A DNA stretch of 64,000 bases from Undaria pinnatifida (taxonomy: Eukaryota; Sar; Phaeophyceae; Laminariales; Alariaceae). Position 1 is the stretch's first letter. Each line of letters starts with the position of its first letter. The notes beneath the pieces were generated by a model. The model saw only the letters and a program-made list of their open reading frames with translations, was not told where the DNA came from and did not search any database. The stretch is from NCBI GenBank assembly GCA_012845835.1, contig JABAKD010000014.1, positions 3,397,710-3,461,709 of the forward strand, given 5' to 3'. This document shows, in pieces, positions 31,973-43,658 of the stretch. The position numbers and the translations under genes were made by a program.

Positions 31973-34040
31973 ATTTAGTTAGGTGACGGCCCCTGCCGAC
32001 TAGTTTTAATTCGTGAAATCATGCGGACTAACGGCTCTACCAATTTTGCCGTTATAGGGCATCTTTGGTTCTGAAGGGACTCTCTGTGTACATGAGATAT
32101 TAGACACCTTGAGCAGACGAATAGTCAGCCAACCACAGCCGTCGCAACAGTGCCAGCCGCAACCTGTCCCCAGGCAAAATCTGGCAGCTGAGGTCTGGTG
32201 TTTCGTGTCCCGTGATAGCATGGACCGTACTCTTGCCGTACAGGGCAGGGGAGGCCGCGAGTGAAGAGAGCCCAACTAAGAGACAAACGTTCCATTTTCT
32301 TTTAATTTCTTCCATTTCTTTCTGTTTTTTCTTCAATTTGTTTTTCTTCTATTTTTCTTATAACATTCTTCTTTTCCTTGTTGCACGTAGTCGGGTGTGC
32401 TGGTATGCTTGTGTTCCGCCCCCGCATTCATTGCTCGTTCGACATTGCATGCCCAGATCACCTGTAATTTCGTTTGCATCTCTGCTTGAGAGTTCGTGAC
32501 CACAGAGCTTGTCTTTCTAGGACGAGACATCGGCACGGACGCTGGTTGTACTGGGCGTAGATGGGAGAAAGTATCAATGTAATGTGAAAACACACACACA
32601 ATGGTTTAGCACACGGGCATAATTAAAGCTAGCAGGTATAGACGTATCCACTGTGATCTCGACGCCTGCGGAGGTCACCCTCAGCAGTTATCTGGCCTCT
32701 CAGACCACTTTCAGCTCTTACGTTTCGCCGACGGGTAAATTCTGTTTTCAGGATCGATCTGTAGAGTGTGTCCCCCCCTTTTTTGTTGCTGTTACACTTG
32801 CTTACTGTACTTACCCGAGCAGGCTCGGCTGGTCGAATAGCAGTATTTTTTCTTATCATAGAATAGTACTTGTCTTTTTCCTGAGCGGGCTCGGTTGGAT
32901 TCCTGGCCTCTCGAGACCTCCCACTTGAATACCGCCTCTTTCCATCACTTGCGGATCGTCCCAGCTTTTCTTTGATTTCTCCCTTCGCCTTTTTTTTTCG
33001 TTTTATTTTCGTTTTTTCACTTGTTTCTTGATTTTTCGCCTGTTTGCTTCCTTCAAACTTGGTTTATGCGAACTCGATTTTGGATTCTTTTGGTCCGTTT
33101 TTCTGTACTCTTCACATTTCTTGTTTTTTGCGCAAGTTTTTTTTTCAGTTGTTTCTTGCCTTTTTCTAAGTTATTGGGTGGGGGTCTTTCAAGACCGTAC
33201 CTTCACATTTTCAACTGTTTCCTTCAAAATGGTTTCCGCCAACTTGATTTTGTTTTTTGTGCTATTTTTTTTTACTCTTCATCTGTTCGTTTCTTGGTGG
33301 AAGTTGAATACGAAGTATCATCATACCAGGTCCCAGCCGAGCTCATCTTGGCTGATCAGCTTAGTTCACATCAGCAGCGCAGGCGCAGGGCTGCGCGGTG
33401 CCGTGTCATGTCATGCAGTGCAGTAATGTGCGATGCTGTGGTGTGTTGTGCCGTGCTGCGTGCTGTGCTGTACTTACTCTTTCGTAAATGCCAGGCATCA
33501 TTCGAAGTATTATACCAGTTACGGGTCCCCCAGGCTTGTGTGTACTATATTGTTGGATAACAAAAAAAGCACTACCAGCTAAGCAGTGTAGCACGGCGTA
33601 TTTAGCACAGCGCCGTGCGGTGCCGTGCGGTGAGGTGCCCTGCCGTGTGGCGCGGTGCTGTGCTGTGCTGCGCTGCGCTGTGCTTTCTCTTTCGCGCATA
33701 CAATACCAGGGATCATGAGGATCCAGGTACCGGTATGTACATGTGTACTCGTCTTTTTGCGTTCTTGATTGATTGTCCTTTCTCGGTCCTCTTTCTCCAT
33801 GTTCCCCCCCCACCCCACAAATCACACCCATACTGCCGATCAGAACGTGACATTGCCAACAAGCACACATGACAGCACAGGGCAAACAACTCTGCACAAG
33901 TAGCTTTTGGTATCGCCAAATCGCTAGTTGCGCCCAATCATGGGTGTCCTTATTCTGCCCCCTTCACATTTTGTTGTATACTTCCCTGCGCGAGCCTAGC
34001 GGGTGGCTGACGCCACCCGCGTAGCGGAGCCCTTGTACAC
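31973..34040. repeat. Intergenic, T-rich tracts and a degenerate 190-bp duplication
   Basis: T/C-rich tracts at 32280-32370 and 32960-33290. Around 33305-33690 two units each start GAAGTATNATACCAG and end in a GTGCCGTGCTGTGCTGC-type run. No gene recognised. Frames rich in Phe/Leu or Met-Arg-Cys are composition artefacts. Confidence 0.4.
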
Positions 34041-34042
34041 TA

Positions 34043-34127
34043 CTAAGTAGACATTGTTCGTACAGCAGAGATATAAAACCACCACTGAGTAGACATTGTT
34101 CGTACAGCAGAGATATAAAGCCACCAC
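34043..34127. repeat. 42-bp tandem duplication
   Basis: AGTAGACATTGTTCGTACAG followed by CAGAGATATAAA occurs at 34046 and 34088. The left flank has a 9-bp hairpin (GCGGGTGGC / GCCACCCGC) at about 34000-34020. Confidence 0.9.
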
Positions 34128-34472
34128 AACAACTATTTTTGATATTTTCCAAGTACCGTTGACACTCAGCCCTGTGACGGACCCCCGTCTAGATGCCATA
34201 TACGGAGTACTATATTTAGTCCGAAATATCTCTATGAACGGCGTAGCCAAAAACAGCCGTCTCTTCTCTGACACTTCAACCACGTGTTCCTATTTTTTCG
34301 TAGGCCGATTGCTACGGGTGAACCGTAGGTACATCAGACATGCCCGACCTCGAGCTCCCACGTTGTGAGCTCCATCACAGGGCTGTGCCTCTTACAGTGA
34401 GGCGTCTTAGCTTCAATACGAGGGGAGGGGGAATCGATGGCCTAATTTTCATCTGTTTCGAATAGCCAAACA

Positions 34473-34742
34473 TGGTGTCTTCGCGAGAAAGGGCGCCACG
34501 CACAGCACCACACCTACACTCTTGAAATCAGCAGGAGCCCGGGGGCTAGCACTGCGGCAACTCCCGGCTCGGTAGAAGGTCCCAGATCAATCAAAAGGAG
34601 AGAAAACAGCGCGAATTGTATGCCTCGTAGTCGGCGAGGTTCCCAATAGCGGTTTTATGTTGCGGTTCACGCAAGAACATGCATGTCTACGTATCAGCAC
34701 TAAACTCGTTGATACGCCAGAGGATCGTCCCCAGACGCCACA
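34473..34742 (-). repeat. 3' LTR
   Basis: 270 bp, direct repeat of 38311-38580. Shared blocks include TCTTCGCGAGAAAGGGCGCC and GCGGTTCACGCAAGAACATG (plus-strand reading). Confidence 0.85.
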
Positions 34743-35625
34743 GCACCCCCCCAAAGTAACCCACAGTCCCGAAGGGACTTGGGGAAACTTGACAAAAGAA
34801 AAAGGAAGGGACAGACGAAATAATATGCACGACAAATTAAGACAAGTCTTTCCTAATCTTTCACCCAAATGAAGTGCCGTAAGAAATAGGGCAAAAGCTA
34901 CTCGCTCGTGGAATCTCATAATTGAACCAATTATTCCTACAACACAAAATGTTTCCATCTTGCATAACAGACAGCGTCCAGACCAAGCCAAAGACAAAAG
35001 CAAGCACCATACAACCGCAAGGTATCTGCATATTTAAAGCCACCAAAAGAAGGTACAAGTATTGTTGCAAATATTTCGAGGGTCGTTCTCCCAGACAGCG
35101 AGCTGACCAGGGCCGCCTTAAGAGCCGGGAAATATAAGAGAACAGTACGATGGAAACAAAAGTTACCACAGATAAATGCAACCTACTGAGCAGATGTTGT
35201 TTTTATTAAACATACCAGAACGACAACAACCACGAGATATCACTGGCCACCTTGAGAGCAATGACGACGGCATCTCCAGCAACACATACGTCCAACCATT
35301 GGAAACTTTTCCTTATAAGATACAAGTATGTGTTTCACATCACGGCCAAAGATCATCAATAAAAGTGTGCGTGCACGTAGAAGTTCGTTATCAGCAGCCA
35401 ACGATGAGATGCAGTGTTCCGAACGCTCCTCCTAGATCTCGTTGAAGTACTATATTATGTTGTGACCGTGCAAAGACAAACATACCGACCTCAAACGATC
35501 ACACGAGTTTCAGTGCGTACACGCGGACACCATGAAACCTACTCACCTATTTACGGCAGTACATGGATATCTTGGTAACGATCCAGTAAGCTGTGGACTA
35601 CCTGTTCCATTTTACGCCACCCAGC

Positions 35626-36351
35626 TTAACCGATACCCGTAACGGGAAATCGATGTCCTCCAGCTGCAGCCGTACTTATTATCTTGCTCGTCCCTTTCAA
35701 GTCCCACATACGCACTCCCTTATCATTTTCAGCAAGCCAACCTAGCTCGACAGCTCCCGCTATTTTCCAACGTGTATACGCGGCTGTCCTGTTGTTGAAG
35801 ATTCTCCAGCCACCAGCCCTCATAAAAAAAGCTGAAATTGAATACTGTTGTTCGTCGCTGACGCATGCTCCCATTGGTGTTCTCTTGATCCGGGTATCCC
35901 CGGCTAAGCAACACCCGTTTTTAAAAACTGTCACCGTAACTGCCGTCCTTGGTATAGCCTCATCAAATCGACGCAACTAAAAAACGGCGCTCTTGGTTGC
36001 TGCGGGCAGCACAGCAGTACCGCCAATCAGTACACATGCAGTGGCAGTGATAGTCCACCAAAACAGCAAGCCGGAAGGCAGTCGGCGCCCCATGCAAGCG
36101 TTCTGCACTCCCAACATGGTACTGAGATCCTCGCCGGGTTCATCAACTACCATTTCTGACACTGTTAGCTCGAATTTTCCTCCATTATCTACTGCGGTGC
36201 TACGGACGGCAACGCGCAGCTGCCTTGTCGCTTTTCTGTCGCTCCTCGACCATTTCAGGCACCACCTCCGAGGATGTAGCGGAACGACCTGCCGCTGCAG
36301 ACTAATTTTCAGTCTTGTCGCCTGCCACGGCCATCGCTCGCTCGTCCGCAA
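35626..36351 (-). pseudogene. Internal ORFs of the LTR element, unknown product
   Basis: Two abutting minus-strand frames. One includes DEPGEDLSTMLGVQNACMGR and a probable membrane segment (GLLFWWTITATACVLIGG). The next contains VFKNGCCLAGDTRIKR and AGAVELGWLAENDKGVRMWD. They do not resemble protease, RT or integrase. They could be a captured host fragment, a decayed extra ORF, or chance frames. Confidence 0.35.
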
Positions 36352-36416
36352 TTGGTTCTGCCACCGCCGCAGTATTAACGCTTGCCGTCGATGACATCAG
36401 CAACATAGTGTAGGCA

Positions 36417-37460
36417 TTAACCATTGCTTTCTTCGCAGCAGCACATTTCGCCAGTGAAGCAGGGGTATGCCTGGACCGGGCTCGAACCCGCACCACAGGA
36501 GACACTGCACGTCGGCCGGATATCTCGCGCATTCCGAGTGATATTCACTAGGGTTGCTGCCAGTACATTTCTCAGGCCCGTAAACCCTACGACTAGTACC
36601 AGCCATAACATCAGTTGGTTAGTCTCACCGCGGTGCTCTGCCTTGCGTCCCACGAATTCTTTCATTTCGGGAGGGCGCGGGTCCGCCTGCTGTAACAAGC
36701 GGTTAAACCCGTTGGATTTACGGCTCCTGAAACGCGGTTGCTGTCGTCTGTCAAAACACTCCTTGGTTGTGACGTTCCGTTGTCCGTACACAACAGCAGG
36801 TGGAAACACTTCGAGGGAGACGCCATTCGGACGCGCCGGTGATTGTATGGAATGAAGATGGGGGTATTTTCTCCAGCATTGTCGGTTGAGGTTTCCCTTT
36901 CGGGAGCAATGCGTACAGTCGTTGCTATAGTACTCCACTTGGTGACCGCGTTGATCGTTCAGTCGCCCGCGCTGATCGCGGACAAGCCCAGACTGATGTG
37001 TTACCCCCAGACGCGGGTGTAGATTGTACCCCTTGACGCGGGTATATATCCCGACGATCGCGCTTGTCCCCACCGGTGCGACCTCTTCCACCTCGACCAC
37101 GCCCGTAGTCAGTTACCGCTGCGTCGACGACTCGCGCTATGTCAGGCCATTTTATAGCCAGGTGCCTGACACGACGCCTGAGATTTTCGGGATTTCCATC
37201 GGTGTGTCGTTCATCACCATTTCGTTTCGGACGCTTTCCCGATATTGGTGCGGCCGGAGGGCGTTGACGAATAGCTTGCTGAACGGCTTGCCAGAGGCCG
37301 CGATCCATGCCCCATACATGGTACCTATATCTGTGGATAAGGACCAGCAGTTGGCTTCGGTAACTGCGTTACGAGTGGCTTCCCACGTGGCCAGTGCATG
37401 GCGGTGCACATCATTCGCATTGATGGGGGAGGAACGCTGGCGGCTGCTACCTGCGGGCAA
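36417..37460 (-). pseudogene. Gag-like polyprotein remnant with zinc knuckle
   Basis: Spread over three minus-strand frames. 37460-37152 has a Gag capsid-like stretch (KLFVNALRPHQYRESVRNEM, IPKISGVVSG). 37308-36925 has an Arg/Gly-rich linker (YGRGRGGRGRTGG). 37100-36417 has a CCHC-type knuckle CTHCSRKGNLNRQCW, with Asn in place of the usual His, then a hydrophobic segment (LMLWLVLVVGFTGL) and a Cys-rich end (PTCSVSCGAG..CCCEES). Frameshifts and the altered knuckle make it non-functional or nearly so. The Copia-type look of the knuckle is an impression only. Confidence 0.6.
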
Positions 37461-38310
37461 CTATATATGGCCACCTCGCTGACACTGCTGTACGGCCGAA
37501 TCACAGCGCGTGAACACCCCAAAAGATCGACATCACTTGTAGCCTAAACGCGGGGAGTGGGGAAGTTACCTAGATAGCAGAAGGTGGCGGGAGTATTTTC
37601 TGTCTCACAGCTTCACATCATGATACCCCTGTCTACAGCAGGGCCTTGTTGCGTGCACTCACCCCACTGACGTACAAATTAATCACAAGCCGTTGGGGTA
37701 GACGCCGTCAAACGTGGAGCGATGGGCGTAGGTATAATTCCGCGCAGCACGTGGAGGAGCTCCGTTGCACCCGATGGATTACTGCCGTTGGGGGCCGAGC
37801 GGAAGCCTCGGCCCGCGTCTGGCGGCGACGAGACGTGTTCACGGTTATAGGTCACGCCCTCCGTCAATTTTCGGCGCAATCCTCTTGCCACCGGCGGGCC
37901 CATCTGTCGTCACCGGTGTGCCGTGTCGGTGATCCCGACATGCTGCCTCCGCGGCCTCCGTGAGGAGTGTGGACGAGGCGGCGAGATTGCCGATGCGGCG
38001 GGATTACGTCCTACCTTGTGCTCGTGTTTTGTTTTTTGTTGTTTTTCGTTGTTGTTTTTCGTTTTTTTGTTTTCGCTGAGGTGATGTTCCCAGCAAGGTG
38101 GCGAGACACCGTCCAAGCCACCATTTGTTCCGCTCTCTGCACGCAGCGGGAGGTTCTCCAGGCCACGGCTTTTACCCAAGGGACTGGCGGGACGACGTCC
38201 AGGCCTCTTCTGTGTTTCTCTACACGCACACATGCACCCAGCTGGAGAACCTCCTGGCCGGTGTGCAACTCTCGCAATTCTTCACTGACCTATAGAATTC
38301 GAACGTGTCA

Positions 38311-38580
38311 TGGTGTCTTCGCGAGAAAGGGCGCCACGCACAGCACCACACCTACACTCCTGAACTCAGCAGGAGCCCGAGGGCCAGCACTGCTGCAACT
38401 CCCGGCTCGGTAGATGGGCCCAGATCAATCAAAAGGAGAGAACATAGAGTGGGTTATATGCCTCGCAATCGGCGAGGTTCCCAAAAGCGGTTACATGTTG
38501 CGGTTCACGCAAGAACATGCATGTCTACGTATCAATACTATACCCGTGGATATGTCAGAGGATCTTCCCCAGATGCCACA
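38311..38580 (-). repeat. 5' LTR
   Basis: 270 bp, same length as the copy at 34473. Begins TGTGGCATCTGGGG on the minus strand. Confidence 0.85.
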
Positions 38581-38926
38581 CTCATCTTCGATCCCCTTTC
38601 CAATTTCTGGATGTTTCGTTGACATCCTTTAATTGACATGTGCTCTGCATCTACGGCTCTTCAGGGTGGGCTAATGCTAAGGAGTTCACTACGGGGATGG
38701 GTAGTCTATAGATTCGACGTGAAACCATGTCATAGTTGGGGCGAAATCAGGTATTAGTATATATCGCAGTCGCGTCAAGGACATCATAGCTGGGCGAGAA
38801 TGTATATGACGGTGTGATGGTCCATGCTGGACACCCCACCTCGTTCACTGCCTGTTCTATATACTCTCCCCTTGAGTATGATATTGTCAGTCTTGTGTCT
38901 ACGTAGGCAGCGAGCCAACGGAGAAA

Positions 38927-39014
38927 CGAATAAAGGCACCAAGAACCACAAGGAGAGCGTTTCCCAACACCGGCTGGGAAACGCTCTCATTATGGTTCTT
39001 GGTGTCTTTATTCG
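38927..39014. ncRNA. Near-perfect 40-bp hairpin (candidate small-RNA precursor or tiny MITE)
   Basis: The left arm 38927-38966 (CGAATAAAGGCACCAAGAAC to AGAGCGTTTCCCA) pairs with the right arm 38975-39014 around an 8-nt loop, ACACCGGC. Of 40 positions, 37 are Watson-Crick, one is G-U and two are mismatches. The size and loop are in the range of pre-miRNA hairpins. No other copy was seen in the window, which argues mildly against a MITE. Expression cannot be judged. Confidence 0.5.
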
Positions 39015-40732
39015 CAACCCTGTGTCCCTCTCGGGGACTCCCTCCCATTCCACGCTGCTGCGTGTGTTAGTATTGAACTGATGTTTCAGTGTCATATGTA
39101 CGTTTCCCCGTCGGCACAACGAAGAGCTGAGGGGGTTTCTTAACTCCCCCCAAATGGCATTGGAACGCTTGGAACCTGGAACGGCAAGTAATCTTGCTTG
39201 CTGTTGATTGGTTATCAAATCGATTAGATTCGTAGCGTCCCGCCCTGACCGTAAATTTTGGAAGAGGAGGGATATGTTCCAGGGTAGTTAATATTGTGCA
39301 GCAAAACCGAACGGCCCACTTCGAACGAGACATACGGCAAATACTTGGTGCTGGGAGTGGTTCTTCATACGCTGGAGGCCCGCGGGGGTACAGGGGCACA
39401 AGGGATGACCTAGGACTCACGGGGTGAAGCGTATGTGGACGCCGCAGGGCTCACCCGCGGCAGGAGCCACGCGATACCGCCATGGCCTGAACAGGAGGCT
39501 CACGAGGAAAAAGACTGGGTTGAGAACGAGGCTCTGGCGATGTACATTCTGGTAAAAGTGTGGCGCCGATGTTTTTAGAAGTGTCTGTAGCCTTCGTCGA
39601 GCCACGAGAGCAATATCACAACTCCCATACATGTCCCGACGGTGCCATTTTGGATGGCTAGCACCGTCTGCTGTGAGGCTTGCCTTGCGGTTTATTTACA
39701 TGTGAAGCTGTTCTCCGTGTCAGGAGCAATCGCTGCCCACGTGATGGCATCACGGCCGAAGAGTGGAGCTGCACGGTTCCGCCGCAAAAGCCAGTTGAGC
39801 TCTTGTCTGTTCGGGTCGGTTGCCCAGAATTCACCAGTTCACATCGGACACAAACAGGTTGGAATAGAACGAGCGAATGGGGACAGCCTCGTTTCCACTC
39901 CAACCGTTCCAACAAGGTCGAAATAAGTTAAGACACACCCTGAGAGTAGTTCGAGAGGCCAGGGAACTGCCGAGGGTGGCCTCTGAAGAGGGGAGGGCAT
40001 GGTGGCGGGGTTCTTGGCATTTGTACGTAGCCAGTTTGCATCTACTGTACAACTAACTACGGACCATATGTCCGCCTCACATATGTTTGTTCTTTTTTCC
40101 TTCCTGAACGTGCGCGGAGCGAAGCGCCTTGTACATCAACCTCCTGGTGCATACTCGTAGTTTTTTCCATTCTGATTTAAGAGAAGTACCGGTGACCGGA
40201 CGCCCCGGTAGCTAGCCTCGAACACTACTATAAGAAGGTTGGAATCAGGGATTGAAATCTGGGCATTATGGAGATTTTATTTTCCAGGGAGAGACACCAA
40301 CTGCCAACAGCGCTTTGTAGCGCGGGTAAGCCCAACGAGAAGAGAAGAAAGTGCTGAAGTATTCTCGAGACAGGAATGAATGCGCGTACCGTAGTGAGGA
40401 GGGGGGAGAAAAGCCCGCCTAGCAGTGACCCCAGATCTAAGTTACGTCTAGGGAGGGAGAAAGAGCAAAAAAAGTGCGAAGACAGTAGACGGGATGAGCA
40501 AAAAAAACAAGAAACACTCCAGCTGTGAGATCGAAGATTAAGATTTCGTCGAACTCATCTTTGCTAGCTGCGTGTTATTTCGATCGCGCGTATTACTGGG
40601 TGTGTGTCCTCATTAATGGATACCTGATACAACGTTACCCTCCGGGTTGTGGATAGGGGAGTGGCGCAAGTGCCGAATGAAAGGAAAGGCTACGGGCATC
40701 TAACTGACGAGTTTTCAGGTTTGTTTGTATAA
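39015..40732. other. No gene seen
   Basis: Several 60-140 codon frames on both strands, none with domain or splice support. GCGGAGCGAAGCGCCTTGTAC at 40116 echoes GTAGCGGAGCCCTTGTACAC at 34021. Confidence 0.35.
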
Positions 40733-42470
40733 AAAAGTGAAATCGGGAGTCAGTGTACGACGTGCCAGGTCCATACTGGTACATACGTCTCACTACTCGC
40801 GTCTGAAAAACCGACTCCACCGCATGCCACCCAGAAAAGACTACCACGTATACTTCGCATATTACACGTAGTACCTATCACTACGCATACGCACACAAGA
40901 CTCAAGCGAATTCGACAAAGAAAAGAAGAGAAAAGAAAAAACAAGAGGAAGCAAGGAAAGGAAAGGAAATAACACCATACTAGCAGACCCTAGGACCTGA
41001 CTACAGACGGCATTGGGCTCATAGAGGGTATCAAGTGCATCACTGGCACTGCGGGAACAACCCAAGAAGGCGAAGAATCAGGGCGGTCTTACGCTAACTT
41101 GTGACGCCCATTGGAAGGCCCACAAACGTCAAGACGATGATGGCCAGACCCAGACTTCAGCCTCTTGGGTAGGGCGCCCCCCTTTCCCCGTCCCCCCTCT
41201 ACCCCCGCTCTCCCCTTCCCCCCCTACCCCGCACCCCTCCCCCCGGCCGTTTAGAGATGCCGATGGTGGATGGCATTGCCGTGGCGTTTGCGTGTCGCTC
41301 TGCAGCTCTACAGCTCTCCGCGTCATGCCAAATCCGCATGAATCTCTCTGCTCCCTCCTCTACCCGTCGAAACCATCTGCCGGCCTTCTGTGCAGCCTTT
41401 CGCCACCCTTCGAACTTCATTCCAAAGGCCGACATATCCTCCTCTAGGCGCACCACCCAGTCCTTCTCTTGCCCCCCTGAGTAGCCCTTATCCCCAACCA
41501 GCTCCCCAAACATCACCTTCTGTGGCAGACGCTCTTCCCCCACACGTGCCACGAATCCCGCAAATAATATCCTCCGTTTGCGCACTGTCGCCTTTATGCT
41601 CTCGGAAGCTGTCTTGGCAAGCGCGTCGGCGTACGAGAGGGTGTGGTGGTCGCGCTTCCGTTTCTGCCATCCGAGGCATCGGAGGAGCACGGAGTGGTGA
41701 ACTTGTTGTAGCCTGTCATGGCCAGGCTTGTTCGGGCTCCACGTCATGCAACCGTAGAGGAGTGTCTCGATCACCTCGGCTTTCAGCATCCGCACCTTCA
41801 ACCGCAAGCACACACCCGGGCGATCATAGATTTCCATCTTGTACCGCTGGAAGCACGCCCAGGCCCTCAGAAGACGCCGCGCAATCTCGATGCTGAGCTA
41901 CCTGCCTGCGCTGATAGCCCCGCCCAAGTACACAGACTCGATCGTTTGTTTGTATACTTGGCCGGCTGCATTGATGGTGAACGGCACTTTTCCCCCACCT
42001 TTAGTCTGCAGGCACATTATCTCCGTTTTGGCGTCGGACACCGTAAGCCCGAACGCCGAGCACGCAGTCACGATCACCGTCGTCATCCTCTCGAGCCCTT
42101 CTGATGATCGCGATACGATGCCCGCATCGTCAGCGTACAGCATGCCCCACAACCTCTGCACCTCCTCCTCTTCCTTCCCCCCCCTCCCGTCGACTTTCCC
42201 TGTGCGTGATGTGCCCTTCTTCTCCCCTTTCCCTTCTTTCGTTGGAGCTGCACCATGTTGTCCGTGATGGCTGCATCAGCGAGGAAGCGTTTCTCGGCCA
42301 CACGCAGTACCGTCGTGAAAAACATGCGTATCAGCAGTGGCGCGAGCACGCACCCTTGCCTGAGACCTTGACCTTGCCCCACGTCGAACTTATCCGGAGC
42401 ACTCTCTTATCATCCAACCGCACGCAATGCTTGCATGCCGTTGTGGAACACATATCGTACAGGTCGGCGA
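40733..42470 (-). mobile_element. LINE copy C, with RT catalytic region
   Basis: The longest copy of the (AAC)-tailed LINE family, 5'-truncated near 42470 and lacking the tail end. On the minus strand, in pieces separated by frameshifts: DLYDMCSTTACKH, GQGLRQGCVLAPLL (RT block 4), MLYADDAGIVSRS (catalytic YADD, RT block 5), GLTVSDAKTEIMCLQTKGGG, then 41837-41199 with the thumb/C-terminal part (MEIYDRPGV, LLYGCMTWSPNKP, LGWQKRKRDHHT, ARVGEERLPQ). No endonuclease domain. Inactive. Confidence 0.9.
41199..42382 (-). pseudogene. LINE reverse transcriptase, frameshifted
   Basis: Frames 42382-42083, 42161-41898 and 41837-41199 together cover RT from the LRQGC motif through YADD to the C-terminus. 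Copy A keeps the last part in one frame, which shows that the breaks here are secondary. Confidence 0.88.
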
Positions 42471-42890
42471 CTCCCCCTAGATTTAGCTTGTACCAGGGTC
42501 AACAGGGTGATGTTAATCAATCTGTGCACGGAATCTATAAACCCGTTTTTGAGGAGGACAAAATCTGACGGCTGTGGAATGCATCAGTTTCATCATGTAT
42601 AGCCGGCAGCGGGAGGGCGGGTATGCTGCCCCCTCTGGTTCAACGTCAACTCAAGCCAATCACCTTATTATAATCGGTCGCAGAGTTTGCACTCGATCTT
42701 GCCTCGATAATTGTGATGGCGAGCCCTACGAAAAAACAAAAACACGACATGACAGTCCCGCGGGCATTCCCATCACATTAAAAAAATCAAGGCAATTTTA
42801 CTTGGTCTTAGAATTCACTACTCAAACGGTCGAACTCACATCTGACGTATTTGAAATAGATTCAGAAAAATAAAAAAATAGTCACCATAC

Positions 42891-43037
42891 CTCCGCATGG
42901 GCAAAGGCACACCAATCCGTCTGATCCTCCGAGTCTTGCCTAACGCGCGCCCACGCATCGGCGAGCGCCGGGTCCGACACGTCCACCCCAGAAGAGCGCT
43001 TCGTTGTGTGCAAAGCTTTGGCCTTCCCAGCAAGCAT
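42891..43037 (-). CDS. First exon of an ADF-H (coactosin/drebrin-like) protein, partial
   Basis: Minus strand: ATG at 43037, 49 codons, donor GAG|GTATGG after 42891, phase 0. The product runs MLAGKAKALHTTKRSSG, then VDVSDPALADAWARVRQDSE, then DQTDWCAFAHAE. The pattern D-P-x-(L/V)-x-x-A-(W/Y)-x-x-V-R-x-D-...-T-(D/N)-W-x-x-F is the N-terminal helix and first strand of ADF-H domains of the coactosin and drebrin-like families, which bind actin filaments. No continuation was found before LINE copy C begins about 420 bp downstream. The rest may lie beyond the LINE, or the gene may be broken. Confidence 0.45.
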
Positions 43038-43658
43038 GGTGCAGTGCTGCTGCGGCGCACAAGCTCAGAAGAAATCGATGGATTGCTTTGTACGAAAAGG
43101 GTTTGATATCTCACCACGTTTCGAAAAAAAGCGAAGCAAAATGTTCGGTGGGTTTTCCACGAATCGTCAAGGAATGTCCCGCTGGGGAGACTACTCATTT
43201 GAGCTCGTGGGAAGGGTGGCTTTTCTCTACCTCTTCCTCGTCCCCTCGCTCAAGTCCTGCGGATTTGCTGTGCGTTCTGTGGCGTTCGAGACGCGGCCGG
43301 TGGTTGCACCAGTGGTGGGGTTGCAACGGTGAGAGGTATAAGTTTGTTTGGGCAGGATAAGGCAGGAGGACTTTTTTTTTGTTCTTGTGATTCCGCCGCT
43401 TGACTACCGGTACAAGCGTACAAGCACTGCACTCGTTATGGGTGAGGTGCGATGGTTTGGCGTTTGGCAATACCAGTACTGCTGGCGCTGGTGCTGGTGC
43501 TGCTGGTGCTGCTGGTGCTGTTGTTGCAGCAGCATCTGATACACCATGTAGATTATCCTAGTGTCGTGCTGTTTTTGGTTCATCTCATGCTGTCGTAGAC
43601 CAGTACACACACTCGCTGTAATAAGTAGATAAGAGTAATGCTGTTTACGCGCAGACCC

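Larger units (their letters stand above)
34473..38580 (-). mobile_element. LTR retroelement with Gag but no recognisable Pol
   Basis: Two direct 270-bp repeats at 34473-34742 and 38311-38580, each TGTGGC...ACCA on the minus strand, bracket about 3.6 kb. Next to the 3' LTR, on the minus strand, is a purine/G tract (TTTGGGGGGGTGCTG) suited to a polypurine tract. The internal minus-strand frames include a Gag-like region with a zinc knuckle, but I find no RT, integrase or RNase H motif. The LTRs differ at many positions, so the insertion is not recent. Flanking 5-mers (AAACA, CTCAT) do not match, so the target duplication is lost or the element is recombinant. Confidence 0.8.

Noticed and set aside
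36470-36500. tRNA B-box (GGTTCGAGCCC on the minus strand)
   Set aside because: No A-box or cloverleaf upstream; it lies inside the Gag-like frame of the LTR element.
43256-43310. Third copy of the patatin Asp-exon segment (GTTCGAGACGCGGCCGGTG)
   Set aside because: Only about 20 of 25 bases match and no surrounding patatin sequence is present; probably chance.
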